Below are positions 54,725 to 63,440 of a DNA stretch of 64,000 nucleotides, one piece after another (position 1 is the stretch's first letter; the number at the start of each line of letters is the position of its first letter). Origin of the DNA: Planctobacterium sp965279005 (GTDB lineage: Bacteria; Pseudomonadota; Gammaproteobacteria; Enterobacterales; Alteromonadaceae); NCBI GenBank assembly GCA_965279005.1, contig CBDIHK010000030.1, positions 62,001-126,000 of the forward strand, given 5' to 3'. The notes under the pieces are model-generated. The model saw only the letters and a list, made by a program, of their open reading frames with translations. It made no database searches and was not told the DNA's origin. A program made the position numbers and the translations under genes.

Positions 54725-55303
54725 GTGTTAACTGCTAGACCAAACCACCATGCCGAAGAGCTGATTGCGCTGTTTGATATTACTTTTTACCAAACGTTCA
54801 ACACCCGCCTCGTGCGCGGTGACGGCGAGCCGGTTTATGTGCCTGCGGGTGATACTGAGCTTGGGCAGGCCGAAACTTGGCATCAAGTGGTATTCGCCCA
54901 TGGCTTTTTCGCCAGTGCCATGCACGAGATAGCCCATTGGTGTATTGCCGGGACGCAAAGGCGCCAGTTGCTGGACTATGGTTATTGGTATTGCCCTGAT
55001 GGTCGGGATGAACAGCAGCAAGCCGACTTTGAAAAAGTAGAGGTAAAACCCCAGGCTTTGGAATGGTGTTTTTGTGTTGCCAGCGGCTATCCGTTTAAAG
55101 TCAGTACCGACAATTTAAATGGTGCACCGGTGGATAGGTTTGCTTTCCAGGACAAGGTGTACAGCCAAGTTGCCAAATATTTAGAGGTAGGTTTACCTGC
55201 ACGTGCCCAGGTTTGGGTACAGCAGCTGCAACAACACTATAAAATGCCGCCCCTTGAATTTGACGCTTTTCAGAAGGAGCCCGGGCTTGAGCTCGCCTGT
55301 TAA
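54725..55303 (+). CDS. epmC: EF-P hydroxylase EpmC (YfcM)
   Basis: Hydroxylates the beta-lysylated Lys of elongation factor P. 192 aa with HEIAHWCIAGTQRRQLLDYG, which carries the metal-binding HExxH-type residues, and YWYCPDGRD, as in E. coli YfcM. GTG start without a strong Shine-Dalgarno, possibly a near-leaderless transcript. Its last 17 bases overlap the ATP-NAD kinase start. Confidence 0.93.
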   Translation: MLTARPNHHAEELIALFDITFYQTFNTRLVRGDGEPVYVPAGDTELGQAETWHQVVFAHGFFASAMHEIAHWCIAGTQRRQLLDYGYWYCPDGRDEQQQADFEKVEVKPQALEWCFCVASGYPFKVSTDNLNGAPVDRFAFQDKVYSQVAKYLEVGLPARAQVWVQQLQQHYKMPPLEFDAFQKEPGLELAC

Positions 55304-56432
55304 TCCTAACAACCGTTTTAGACTGGGTTTGGTAATCAACCCGTTTGCTGGCATTGGTGGTGCACTGGCTTTAAAAGGCAGTGATGGCAAGGAAATTAGG
55401 GAGAAAGCCCTAGCCATGGGAGCCGAGAAAAAGGCCAACCAAAAAACGGGGGTAGCGCTGCAAGAGCTGCTAGCGCACAAGCAAGAATTAGAAATTGTTA
55501 CCGCCGCTGGTGAGATGGGGTTAGAACTTGCCCAGTCTATGGGCTTTGACAGCCAGTGTTTATATCAACCTGAACAAGAACAAACTGAACCGGAAGATAC
55601 GGAAAATGCCGTCAAAGCAATTGCCGAAGCTGGTGTCGACATGATCCTGTTTGCTGGTGGCGATGGCACCGCCCGTAATGTTTGTTCGGTGATCCCTGCG
55701 CACATCCCAGCATTGGGCGTGCCTGCTGGCTGCAAGATCCATTCAGGTGTCTACGCCATTACCCCCCGTGCTGCGGGTAGGGTGGTGTCCATGCTAGTAG
55801 CGGGCGAACTGGTCACGCTGGATGATGCTGAAGTCATGGATATTGATGAAACTGCGTTTCGCCAAGGCCGGGTCAAAGCCAGGCAGTATGGCGCCATGCG
55901 GGTACCGGCAGAACTGCGCTATGTGCAGTCGGTGAAAAATGCCGGTAAAGAAGCTGAAGAGTTGGTATTGGCAGATATCGCTGCCCACGTTATTGAAGAC
56001 ATGGATGACGAGTTGTACGTAATGGGATCGGGATCTACCGTTGCCGCCATTATGCAAGAGTTGGGTTTGCATAATACTCTATTAGGGGTGGATTTGGTGC
56101 AGGATCACCTACTATTGGCATCGGATCTCACGGCACCGGACTTGTTACAGGCAATTAAAGGCAAGCCAGTGAAATTGGTCATTACCTTGATTGGTGGCCA
56201 AGGCCATATTTTGGGGCGTGGTAACCAGCAGTTAAGTCCAGGGGTTATTCGCGAAATAGGACGTGATAACATCATCATTGTTGCTACAAAATCCAAGTTG
56301 CAGGCATTAGACGGGCGTCCATTGATCGTTGACACCCAGGACGAGGAACTAAACCAGGAATTAGCCGGCTTAATCCCGATCGTAACCGGCTATCACGACA
56401 GGGTACTTTACCCTATTGCAGCGCCACTTTAA
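55287..56432 (+). CDS. ATP-NAD kinase family protein
   Basis: Predicted ATP-NAD/AcoX-type kinase, 381 aa. GLVINPFAGIGG near the N-terminus, the catalytic GGDGT (FAGGDGTARNV), a metal/NAD region GVPAGCKIHSGVYA and a GGQGHILGRGNQQ loop. The substrate may differ from that of NadK. The frame is open to 55203, but a TTG at 55287 with AAGGAG eight bases before it starts just ahead of the conserved domain, and I use it. It overlaps epmC by 17 bases, so coupled translation is likely. Confidence 0.85.
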   Translation: MSSPVNPNNRFRLGLVINPFAGIGGALALKGSDGKEIREKALAMGAEKKANQKTGVALQELLAHKQELEIVTAAGEMGLELAQSMGFDSQCLYQPEQEQTEPEDTENAVKAIAEAGVDMILFAGGDGTARNVCSVIPAHIPALGVPAGCKIHSGVYAITPRAAGRVVSMLVAGELVTLDDAEVMDIDETAFRQGRVKARQYGAMRVPAELRYVQSVKNAGKEAEELVLADIAAHVIEDMDDELYVMGSGSTVAAIMQELGLHNTLLGVDLVQDHLLLASDLTAPDLLQAIKGKPVKLVITLIGGQGHILGRGNQQLSPGVIREIGRDNIIIVATKSKLQALDGRPLIVDTQDEELNQELAGLIPIVTGYHDRVLYPIAAPL

Positions 56433-57288
56433 CGTCTTTATCGGCTTGGTAAACACTGAAATCCATCTTCTCTATAGCAATGTCATTTACCATCATACGC
56501 AATGTAGCAAGCGCAATGGCATGGCAATACAGGCTCATTGCTATGGGCATGAGATAATCCATTTGGTAGTGGTCTAGGCTTAGGGTGATCACAACGAAAA
56601 TACTCATGCCGATGCTGGTGTAAATTGTCGATTTTAAACTAACGTTAATAATTTTTTCCCGATCGGCCAATGCTTGGTAAGGGTCGAATTTCCTAACGTA
56701 CAAGGTCCAATAATTCATCCCGGCAAAAAATACGTTAGTCAGCAATACGGTAATGAGCACACCTACATCAGTAATTTCCTCTGGGAAGCCTGGGTTTTCC
56801 AATATTAGACTGATAATACAAGCAGCGATAAAAAACAATGCAGCCACAGCAAACTCCCATATCTTAATGTAATCAAAAAAGCCTTTTTGGGTCAGCGCAG
56901 CGCTGCGGCGTCCCCGGATATCCGCTTCACGCATCTGTTTTATCTGGTTAAATTCAGACTTTTCCAGTACCAATAGCGGGATAAACTGCAGCATGAAGTA
57001 AGCCCAAGGTAGAAGGCTAAATTTCTCCTGCACTACATCTACCTGTAACAGGATTAATACCAGCAAAATGGCAATACCGGCGAACAGCAATAAGTTGTTT
57101 ACCCGCAGGTAGTTGCGGTGGTATTTGTGGTAAAGCTCCACGTCCTGCGGATACAGCTTTGGATATTTCGATGGCGGGTAATGCTCAATTACATAGCGCA
57201 TCCTGGCATGCAACTTGCGCGGAAAATAATATGAAAACAGCGCAATTTGGCTGCACATTAGTGCGTAAAAGATGATTTTTTCTAGCAT
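56413..57288 (-). CDS. Multi-pass membrane protein controlled by a GntR regulator
   Basis: 291 aa with about seven hydrophobic helices in pairs (about 5-22, 60-80, 90-106, 145-170, 175-195, 220-240, 245-265) and a charged loop (READIRGRRSAAL). No family recognised. It follows a small GntR regulator by 10 bases, the usual layout of YtrA-type regulators with a membrane partner, though no ABC ATPase is present here. The C-terminus overlaps the convergent ATP-NAD kinase by 20 bases. Confidence 0.75.
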   Translation of the reverse strand: MLEKIIFYALMCSQIALFSYYFPRKLHARMRYVIEHYPPSKYPKLYPQDVELYHKYHRNYLRVNNLLLFAGIAILLVLILLQVDVVQEKFSLLPWAYFMLQFIPLLVLEKSEFNQIKQMREADIRGRRSAALTQKGFFDYIKIWEFAVAALFFIAACIISLILENPGFPEEITDVGVLITVLLTNVFFAGMNYWTLYVRKFDPYQALADREKIINVSLKSTIYTSIGMSIFVVITLSLDHYQMDYLMPIAMSLYCHAIALATLRMMVNDIAIEKMDFSVYQADKDVKVALQ

Positions 57289-57298
57289 GTGTTTCTCC

Positions 57299-57679
57299 TT
57301 ATATTTCCCTGTTGTTCATGATGTTGCCAAAACCGATGCGTATTTCTGAATCGGTAGCGCCCGCTTGGCGCAGACGATCTACAGTTTCACTGAGGCTAGA
57401 TTCAACCATGCCAGCCAAGTCAGTATTGCAGTTGCTGTGGGCATCTGGGTGGATGAAGGTGCCGCGATAGCCCTTGCTTTGGATCACTTCATCCCGCTCT
57501 AGCAATTTGTAGGCTTTGGCCACGGTTTTGCTGTTTAAATTTAAGTTGTTGGCCAATTGCCGTATCGACGGCAGTGCCTGACCCGGCAGCAGGGTTTGCT
57601 GTGCCACTGCCTGCTTAATCTGGTTAATGATCTGCACAAACAAAGGTTCGGGATCATCAAGGTCAATACTGATTTGCAT
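57299..57679 (-). CDS. GntR-family transcriptional regulator (YtrA type)
   Basis: Repressor with an N-terminal winged helix (PLFVQIINQIKQAVAQQTLL, PSIRQLANNLNLNSKTVAKAY) and only a short helical C-terminus, as in the YtrA subgroup. The frame is open to 57787, but the ATG at 57679 starts at the normal family N-terminus (MQISIDLDD) with AGGAG just before it, giving 126 aa. A perfect inverted repeat about 50-60 bases upstream is its likely operator, and the downstream membrane protein its likely target. Confidence 0.9.
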   Translation of the reverse strand: MQISIDLDDPEPLFVQIINQIKQAVAQQTLLPGQALPSIRQLANNLNLNSKTVAKAYKLLERDEVIQSKGYRGTFIHPDAHSNCNTDLAGMVESSLSETVDRLRQAGATDSEIRIGFGNIMNNREI

Positions 57680-57727
57680 GCCACTCCTACACACTTTTGG
57701 AACAGGTATAATCTTATGTTCCATATG

Positions 57728-57741
57728 TACCATGTATGGTA
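57728..57741. promoter_or_regulatory. Probable GntR operator
   Basis: TACCAT-GT-ATGGTA is a perfect 6-bp inverted repeat with a 2-base spacer, 49 bases upstream of the GntR start, inside a stretch with further partial copies (CCATATGTACC before it, ATGGTAC after it). Position and symmetry suggest autoregulation of the GntR/membrane-protein operon. Confidence 0.55.
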
Positions 57742-57917
57742 ATGGTACAAGTGGTTCATTGGATTGGCAAGGTGAAATTTTGAGCAAGAATGCTGATTAG
57801 GGGTTAACGCCTTGGTTTTAATAGGAAATTAATTTGGACTGCGGGAGAGGAACCTAACTAGCTATGGATGTTTTGCAAGGTTAATCCAGGTTTAATTTGG
57901 ATGTAGCCAGGGCTCAT

Positions 57918-58865
57918 TCAATAACTAAACCGTTTTTTCTGTTCCTGGTTTTTCCGCATTATTTCGTCATTATGTAATTTGCTACATCTCTTACTAATGT
58001 CTTTTGGATAAGGCGGTAGGCTGCGGTTAACAAATTTGGGCAACCCAAGGTTTGTCCTTATAGACTTAATTTCCTGCAAAATGCTGAAATATTTGGTAGC
58101 AACAGGGTCGTCGGTATATTTGTTTATATCTGTGCTTTTATATTTAGGTTTACCATTCCTATAGTCGCTTAAAGCCCTATAGGCTTTTCGAAATTGTTTT
58201 GCTGAATTTTTTGCTTGAACTGTTGCGCCAGGCGCGTTTCTCAACGTGTTATAATAGGCGTCTCCCACAGCATAAGTTGCGCTTTTGGATCCTCTGGCGA
58301 TCACGATTTTTGCCCAGTACAGTCCTTGTTCAAATGTGTCCACGGATCTAAGCAATCGTCTAGCAAGAACATGTTGGGCAATAAAATCATCGGCGTGTGC
58401 CAATTCGACAATGAAATCTTGGTCATATTCCCGGTACAAATCATAGGTTTCGTGGCCATAACCCAGGACTAGTGCTTCCAATTCACTGACTTCTGAGTTC
58501 ACTAAAATGGTGTGTGTTTGGAGATCTAGTTCATTGCACTCCTGCAAGGTTATGGTGTCGGCAGAATATGCACTCCAAAGCTCAACAAGCTTCGGGCTAA
58601 TCTTGTCATAGGCTAGGTGAACTTGCATTGAGAGAGGATCGAGCTCTTGATGATCGTTTTGGGCTTCGGCTTGAATTGGTGGAAGACTGGAGACCTTGTT
58701 GGATGAAGTGTCATCTTGTGGTATTTGGGCATTGACAGTGGTTTCCTTAGGTAGGCTTGTAATACTTGGTTTTTCAACAACAATTGGGAGCTCTTCTCTA
58801 CCAGAATCCAATAGCACCCAGCTAGCTGCAACCGCCATAATTAAAACAACAATCCATGTTTTCAC
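57918..58865 (-). CDS. Membrane-anchored protein of unknown function
   Basis: 315 aa. One N-terminal hydrophobic helix (about 3-19), a Ser/Pro/Gln-rich linker (about 25-80) and a mainly helical body with SEL1/TPR-like spacing, ending in a basic tail. No family recognised. It lies downstream of hemW with a 65-base gap, on the same strand. The gap between its end and the GntR start region (57788-57917) holds nothing I recognise. Confidence 0.65.
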   Translation of the reverse strand: MKTWIVVLIMAVAASWVLLDSGREELPIVVEKPSITSLPKETTVNAQIPQDDTSSNKVSSLPPIQAEAQNDHQELDPLSMQVHLAYDKISPKLVELWSAYSADTITLQECNELDLQTHTILVNSEVSELEALVLGYGHETYDLYREYDQDFIVELAHADDFIAQHVLARRLLRSVDTFEQGLYWAKIVIARGSKSATYAVGDAYYNTLRNAPGATVQAKNSAKQFRKAYRALSDYRNGKPKYKSTDINKYTDDPVATKYFSILQEIKSIRTNLGLPKFVNRSLPPYPKDISKRCSKLHNDEIMRKNQEQKKRFSY

Positions 58866-58930
58866 TGGCTGCCAATTCCCGCTCTTAAAAGTTACCGGTT
58901 GTGTTTAAGCTAAACTTAAACAAGGAAAAT

Positions 58931-60076
58931 TTAAAGGAAACTCGATAGCAAATCGTTTAAAAAGCGTTTGCCTTTTTCTGTTACCTGCCAGGCGTCGTTA
59001 GATTGCGCCAGCAAGCCCTTACCTAGGTTTTCATCAAGCCTAGTGGCGACTTCCGGGAGGTTGGTGGCAATGCCGGTGTATTGCTCAAACTCTTGGATAG
59101 GGCAGGATTCCACTAAACGGAAGCGGTTCATAAAATATTCAAAAGCAAGCTCTTCGCTGGCCACCTGCCATTGCTCGTTGAGGTAGCCCTTGCTTAAGTC
59201 CATATAACCTTTGGGATGTTTTATTTTGCTGCGCCTCAACACCTGTTGGGTTTGCACATCGGTGATTTTACCGTGGGCACCGCAGCCAATGCCCAGGTAG
59301 TCACCAAAGCGCCAGTAATTGAGGTTGTGGCGGCACTGGTGCCCTGGCTGGCTATAGGCTGAAATTTCGTATTGCTGGTAACCGTGCTGGCCTAGCAGGG
59401 CATGGCCTTGTTCCTGGATATCCCACAGTATTTCATCTTCTGGCAAAGTGGGCGGTTTTGAGTGGAATAGGGTGTTTGGCTCAATGGTAAGCTGGTACCA
59501 GGACAAATGTGGCGGGGTGATGTCAATCGCCTGTAGTAGGTCGGATAATGCGTCTGCCGGTGATTGTCCTGGCAGGCCGTGCATTAGGTCGATATTAAAA
59601 CTATTTAAGCCGATTTGTTTGGCAAACTTACCTGCATTAATTGCTTCTTGCCCACCGTGTATGCGGCCTAGGGTTTTCAGTTTATCCGCTTGGAAGCTTT
59701 GCACACCTATTGAAATCCGGTTGACACCAGCCTGCTGGAAACCTTGGAAACGGTCTTTTTCCACTGTGCCGGGGTTGGCTTCCATGGTTATTTCGCATTC
59801 GCTTGCCAACGGAACCCTTTGGCCTATGCCGTCTAACAACTGCTGCATTGCCTCAACCGAAAACAAACTAGGTGTGCCACCGCCAATAAAAATGGTGCTG
59901 ATTTCTCGGCCTTGTAACCACTGCGCTTCTTGCTCCAAGTCGTTGAGTAAGTGGGCAAGGTATTCTTGTTCCGGTAGAGCCTGCTTCAGTCCGTGTGAAT
60001 TGAAGTCACAATAGGGACACTTCTGCACACACCAGGGAATGTGCACATAAAGGGAAAGTGGAGGTAATGCTAGCAA
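58931..60076 (-). CDS. hemW: Radical SAM heme chaperone HemW
   Basis: Binds heme and is thought to deliver it to respiratory enzymes. 381 aa: HIPWCVQKCPYCDFNSH supplies the CxxxCxxC iron-sulfur motif, and the HemW/HemN-like barrel (GGGTPS, GVQSF) and the C-terminal HemW domain follow. Distinguished from HemN by lacking the extra N-terminal region. It starts 9 bases after rdgB, a conserved pairing in gammaproteobacteria. Confidence 0.94.
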   Translation of the reverse strand: MLALPPLSLYVHIPWCVQKCPYCDFNSHGLKQALPEQEYLAHLLNDLEQEAQWLQGREISTIFIGGGTPSLFSVEAMQQLLDGIGQRVPLASECEITMEANPGTVEKDRFQGFQQAGVNRISIGVQSFQADKLKTLGRIHGGQEAINAGKFAKQIGLNSFNIDLMHGLPGQSPADALSDLLQAIDITPPHLSWYQLTIEPNTLFHSKPPTLPEDEILWDIQEQGHALLGQHGYQQYEISAYSQPGHQCRHNLNYWRFGDYLGIGCGAHGKITDVQTQQVLRRSKIKHPKGYMDLSKGYLNEQWQVASEELAFEYFMNRFRLVESCPIQEFEQYTGIATNLPEVATRLDENLGKGLLAQSNDAWQVTEKGKRFLNDLLSSFL

Positions 60077-60085
60077 TGGGATCCC

Positions 60086-60715
60086 TTACCTATCCGCAGT
60101 CACGCTTAATGCCGGTAACACGGCCTGGGATTGCATTTTATCGATAATCTCCATCACCGCTTTGCCGCGATGGCTGATTTGGTTTTTTGAGTCCTTGTCT
60201 AGTTGGGCTGCTGTGCAGTCCATACCTTCTACCAAAAATACTGGGTCGTAACCAAATCCTTCTGTACCTTGGCGTTCAGTGCCAATACTGCCATGCCAAA
60301 CACCCTGGCTAATAATGGGGGTCGGGTCTTCTGCCGAGCGCATAAATACCAGCACGCAACAGAAATAAGCTGCGCGGGAGGCTCCAGGGTTAGCACTGAG
60401 CTCTGCAAGCAGCTTGTCTATATTGTCATCATCGCTGGCATCCTCCCCCGCAAAACGGGCTGAATAGATACCAGGCCTGCCGTTGAGTGCGGGCACAACT
60501 AAACCTGAATCGTCTGCAATGGCGGGTTTCCCGGCACAGTGGGTGGCATGCCTGGCTTTGATAATGGCATTTTCCACAAACGTGAGCCCGGTCTCCGCTA
60601 CAGAACCGATACCCAACTGTTTCTGGCTAAGTAGTTCGATGTCAAACGGCGCTAGAATTTGTTCAAATTCTTTGATTTTACCTTTGTTGCCGGTTGCTAA
60701 CACAATTGATTTCAT
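60086..60715 (-). CDS. rdgB: dITP/XTP pyrophosphatase
   Basis: Removes non-canonical purine nucleotides (dITP, XTP) from the pool. 209 aa with the N-terminal ATGNKGKIKEF, the catalytic region ADDSGLVVPALNGRPGIYSAR and GFGYDPVF, then SHRGKA near the C-terminus, all standard for RdgB/HAM1. Upstream of hemW in one operon. Confidence 0.95.
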   Translation of the reverse strand: MKSIVLATGNKGKIKEFEQILAPFDIELLSQKQLGIGSVAETGLTFVENAIIKARHATHCAGKPAIADDSGLVVPALNGRPGIYSARFAGEDASDDDNIDKLLAELSANPGASRAAYFCCVLVFMRSAEDPTPIISQGVWHGSIGTERQGTEGFGYDPVFLVEGMDCTAAQLDKDSKNQISHRGKAVMEIIDKMQSQAVLPALSVTADR

Positions 60716-60762
60716 GTTCCTGTCCTAATGTAGTGACATGCAGTAAGTCCTATCGAGCTTTG

Positions 60763-61959
60763 CTATTTTTTGCTCTTCTTTTTCTTGCGTTTGGGCTTTT
60801 TAGAGGGCACCTTCGCCACTTTGTGCTTGGGTTCCAGTCCTTCAATTTTCTTCGGTTTTAATGCTTCGCCGGTATAGCGCCGGATTTTCTCCAAAATGCC
60901 CATGTCATGGGCTTCAACCAAGGAGATAGCAATGCCTTTTTTGCCGGTGCGCCCGGTACGGCCAATCCTATGCACATAGACATCTGCTGTACGGGGTAAG
61001 TCATAGTTAATAACGTGGCTTACCTGCTGGATATCAATGCCCCTGGCAGCAACATCCGTTGCTACCAGTACTTTGGTTGCCCCAGATTTAAATTGGTCTA
61101 GTGCGGCGATGCGTTTGTCTTGGGGCATTTCACCTCGGATAGCAGCGCAGGATACGCCAGCTTCGTGTAAGTGTTGCGACAATTGGTGCAGCCGTTCCCG
61201 GGTTTTTACAAAAACAATGGCTTTCTCAAGCTCGGTTTGGTTGAGGATATGCAGCAACAGCGCCTGCTTGTGCGCTAAATCGTCGGCAAAGTGGATCCAC
61301 TGCAGGATTTTTGGCCGTTCTTTGCGGGAGGGGTTGGCACTTACCGATACCGGGTCGGTTAACACTGAACCGGCAAAACGCTGTACATCTGGGCTGTCTA
61401 ACGTAGCTGAAAATAGTAGGGTTTGGCTGCGCCAACGCGCTTCGGCACATATTTGTTGTACAATGCCACCGAAGCCCATATCTAGCATGCGGTCCGCTTC
61501 ATCCAGTATCACCCAATCCAGTTCCCGGCAGTCAAAGCGTTCTTGTTCTATGTGCTCAAACAGGCGTCCTGGTGTCGCAATAACCAGCTCTGGCGTTTCA
61601 GCCAGTGCAGCGTGGTCGGTGCCATAATTGATACCACCGATGATGACTGCAGATTTAAAACGGGTGTGCTGGGCTAATTGCTGGGCTTGTTCCTGAACTT
61701 GTAGCGCTAGTTCCCGAGTTGGGGTGAGCACCAATATACGGGCGGATCCTGCCTTGGGTTTGGGAAAATCCAACAGGTATTGCAAAGCTGGCAATAAAAA
61801 TGCTGCGGTTTTGCCTGTGCCGGTGGGGGCAGAGGCCAATACATCATTGCCTTCTAATACGGCCGGGATCGCCTCTTTTTGAATTGAAGTGGGGGCTTCA
61901 AAGCCCATCTCTGCGACAGCCTGGCATAGGGTGTCGTCCAGCAATAACGATTCAAACAT
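60763..61959 (-). CDS. srmB: DEAD-box RNA helicase SrmB
   Basis: ATP-dependent RNA helicase used in early 50S ribosome assembly. 398 aa: Walker A SAPTGTGKT, PTRELA, DEAD in VILDEADRMLD, SAT, then ATDVAARGID and HRIGRTGR, plus a Lys-rich tail (KKPKRKKKKSKK). Segments such as SANPSRKERPKILQW and DDLAHKQALLLHIL match SrmB better than RhlE or DeaD. Follows cca by 23 bases. Confidence 0.93.
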   Translation of the reverse strand: MFESLLLDDTLCQAVAEMGFEAPTSIQKEAIPAVLEGNDVLASAPTGTGKTAAFLLPALQYLLDFPKPKAGSARILVLTPTRELALQVQEQAQQLAQHTRFKSAVIIGGINYGTDHAALAETPELVIATPGRLFEHIEQERFDCRELDWVILDEADRMLDMGFGGIVQQICAEARWRSQTLLFSATLDSPDVQRFAGSVLTDPVSVSANPSRKERPKILQWIHFADDLAHKQALLLHILNQTELEKAIVFVKTRERLHQLSQHLHEAGVSCAAIRGEMPQDKRIAALDQFKSGATKVLVATDVAARGIDIQQVSHVINYDLPRTADVYVHRIGRTGRTGKKGIAISLVEAHDMGILEKIRRYTGEALKPKKIEGLEPKHKVAKVPSKKPKRKKKKSKK

Positions 61960-61982
61960 AGGAACCCTTGGACGTTTTTAGG

Positions 61983-63230
61983 TTAGTGTGTGCCTGAAAC
62001 AGGCCACTGAAATTGGTTTTTCACGGTTTTTACCGCGTCAAGCCGGCGATTATACAACTGTTCTTTGATTTGTGCGCCTTTGTAACCCTGGGCAACGATA
62101 TCTTGTACCGGACATTGGCGCGCAGCATCTAGGCAAGACTCTAGGTAGGCCGCTTGTGGATACTCGCTTTGTTCAAAGTGCAGGCGACCACGGGCATCTG
62201 CCTTGCAAGCTAGTAATATTTCGGTAAAACGCCCTGGCCGGCGCCAGGCGTCACACTGGTCAAAGAGTTTTAGCACGGTGCTGGCTTTGAGCTGTTTGGC
62301 CCGGTGAATATTGCCGTGCTGGCCACACACCAACATCGCAAGTTCCTTGAATTGGTTTGGTGCCTTGATACGCGCACACAATGACTCAACAAGTGGCACT
62401 CCTTTGCCCTCGTGCCCCGTGTGCTTTGGCCAAATTTCTTGTGGGGTAATACCCTTGCCAAGGTCATGGCACAGCGCGGCGAAGCGCACTGACGTGCTAT
62501 CGCTTAGTTCAGCGGCCTGCTGCAATGTCATCATGGTATGTACGCCGGTGTCGATTTCGGGATGCCATTTGGCTGGGTTGGGTACCCCCCAAAGTTGTTC
62601 CAATTCCGGGAACCAGTAAGTGAGGCCGTTACAGGCTTGCAGGGTTTCAAAATAGACCTCTGGGTTGGCTTCGGACAGGGCTTTTTGGGTTTCTACCCAG
62701 ATCCTTTCCGCGCTCAAAGATTCAACTTCGCTACCTTGGCATATCCCTGTCATTAGCTGCATGGTTGCTTCTGCTATGCTAAAGCCGTATTGTTTAAATC
62801 GCGCGGCGAAACGGGCAACCCTAAACACCCGCAAAGGATCTTCCACAAAAGCGGGGGAGACGTGCCGGATGACGCGGTTGTTGAGGTCATCAATGCCGCC
62901 AAAAGGATCCACATGCTTGCCTTGTTCGTCCAGGGCGATGGCATTGATAGTTAAATCGCGGCGCTCCAAATCCTGTTCTAGCGTGATTTCTGGGCCAAAT
63001 TCGGTGCTAAAGCCAGTATAGCCAGTACCGGTTTTTCGTTCAGTGCGGGCAAGGGCGTATTCTTCTTTGCTGGTGGGATGCAGGAATACCGGAAAGTCTT
63101 TGCCTACTTGCATGTAACCTTGTGCCAGCATAGTGTCTTTGTCAGCACCCACTACCACCCAGTCCCGGTCTTTTACTTCGCGTTTTAACAAGGCGTCACG
63201 GACAGCGCCGCCCACTAGATAAGTCTTCAT
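61983..63230 (-). CDS. cca: CCA-adding tRNA nucleotidyltransferase
   Basis: Adds or repairs the 3'-CCA of tRNAs. 415 aa: YLVGGAVRD, the metal-binding pair in KDRDWVVVG, RRDLTINAIA, DPLRVFRVARFAARF, and an HD domain (CHDLGKG, VCGQHGNIHRAK), as in the type with phosphohydrolase activity. Heads a probable operon with srmB. No tRNA gene lies nearby. Confidence 0.95.
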   Translation of the reverse strand: MKTYLVGGAVRDALLKREVKDRDWVVVGADKDTMLAQGYMQVGKDFPVFLHPTSKEEYALARTERKTGTGYTGFSTEFGPEITLEQDLERRDLTINAIALDEQGKHVDPFGGIDDLNNRVIRHVSPAFVEDPLRVFRVARFAARFKQYGFSIAEATMQLMTGICQGSEVESLSAERIWVETQKALSEANPEVYFETLQACNGLTYWFPELEQLWGVPNPAKWHPEIDTGVHTMMTLQQAAELSDSTSVRFAALCHDLGKGITPQEIWPKHTGHEGKGVPLVESLCARIKAPNQFKELAMLVCGQHGNIHRAKQLKASTVLKLFDQCDAWRRPGRFTEILLACKADARGRLHFEQSEYPQAAYLESCLDAARQCPVQDIVAQGYKGAQIKEQLYNRRLDAVKTVKNQFQWPVSGTH

Positions 63231-63440
63231 TCAGATTTTATTGGTCTAAAGGTTTGTCGATTATGCCTGAAACAGAGGCAAAGCGCTTATTAAAAAGAAT
63301 CAATGTAAGTTGTATGAATAAAATATGAACCATAGTTTTCAGGTTTTGACTTAACGGGGGAATCTAGCTAGCGTATCATCCCGATTGCCAGAAACGATCA
63401 ACAGATCCGAACAAGTGTGCCATGGAGGAGTGGTGAATCA

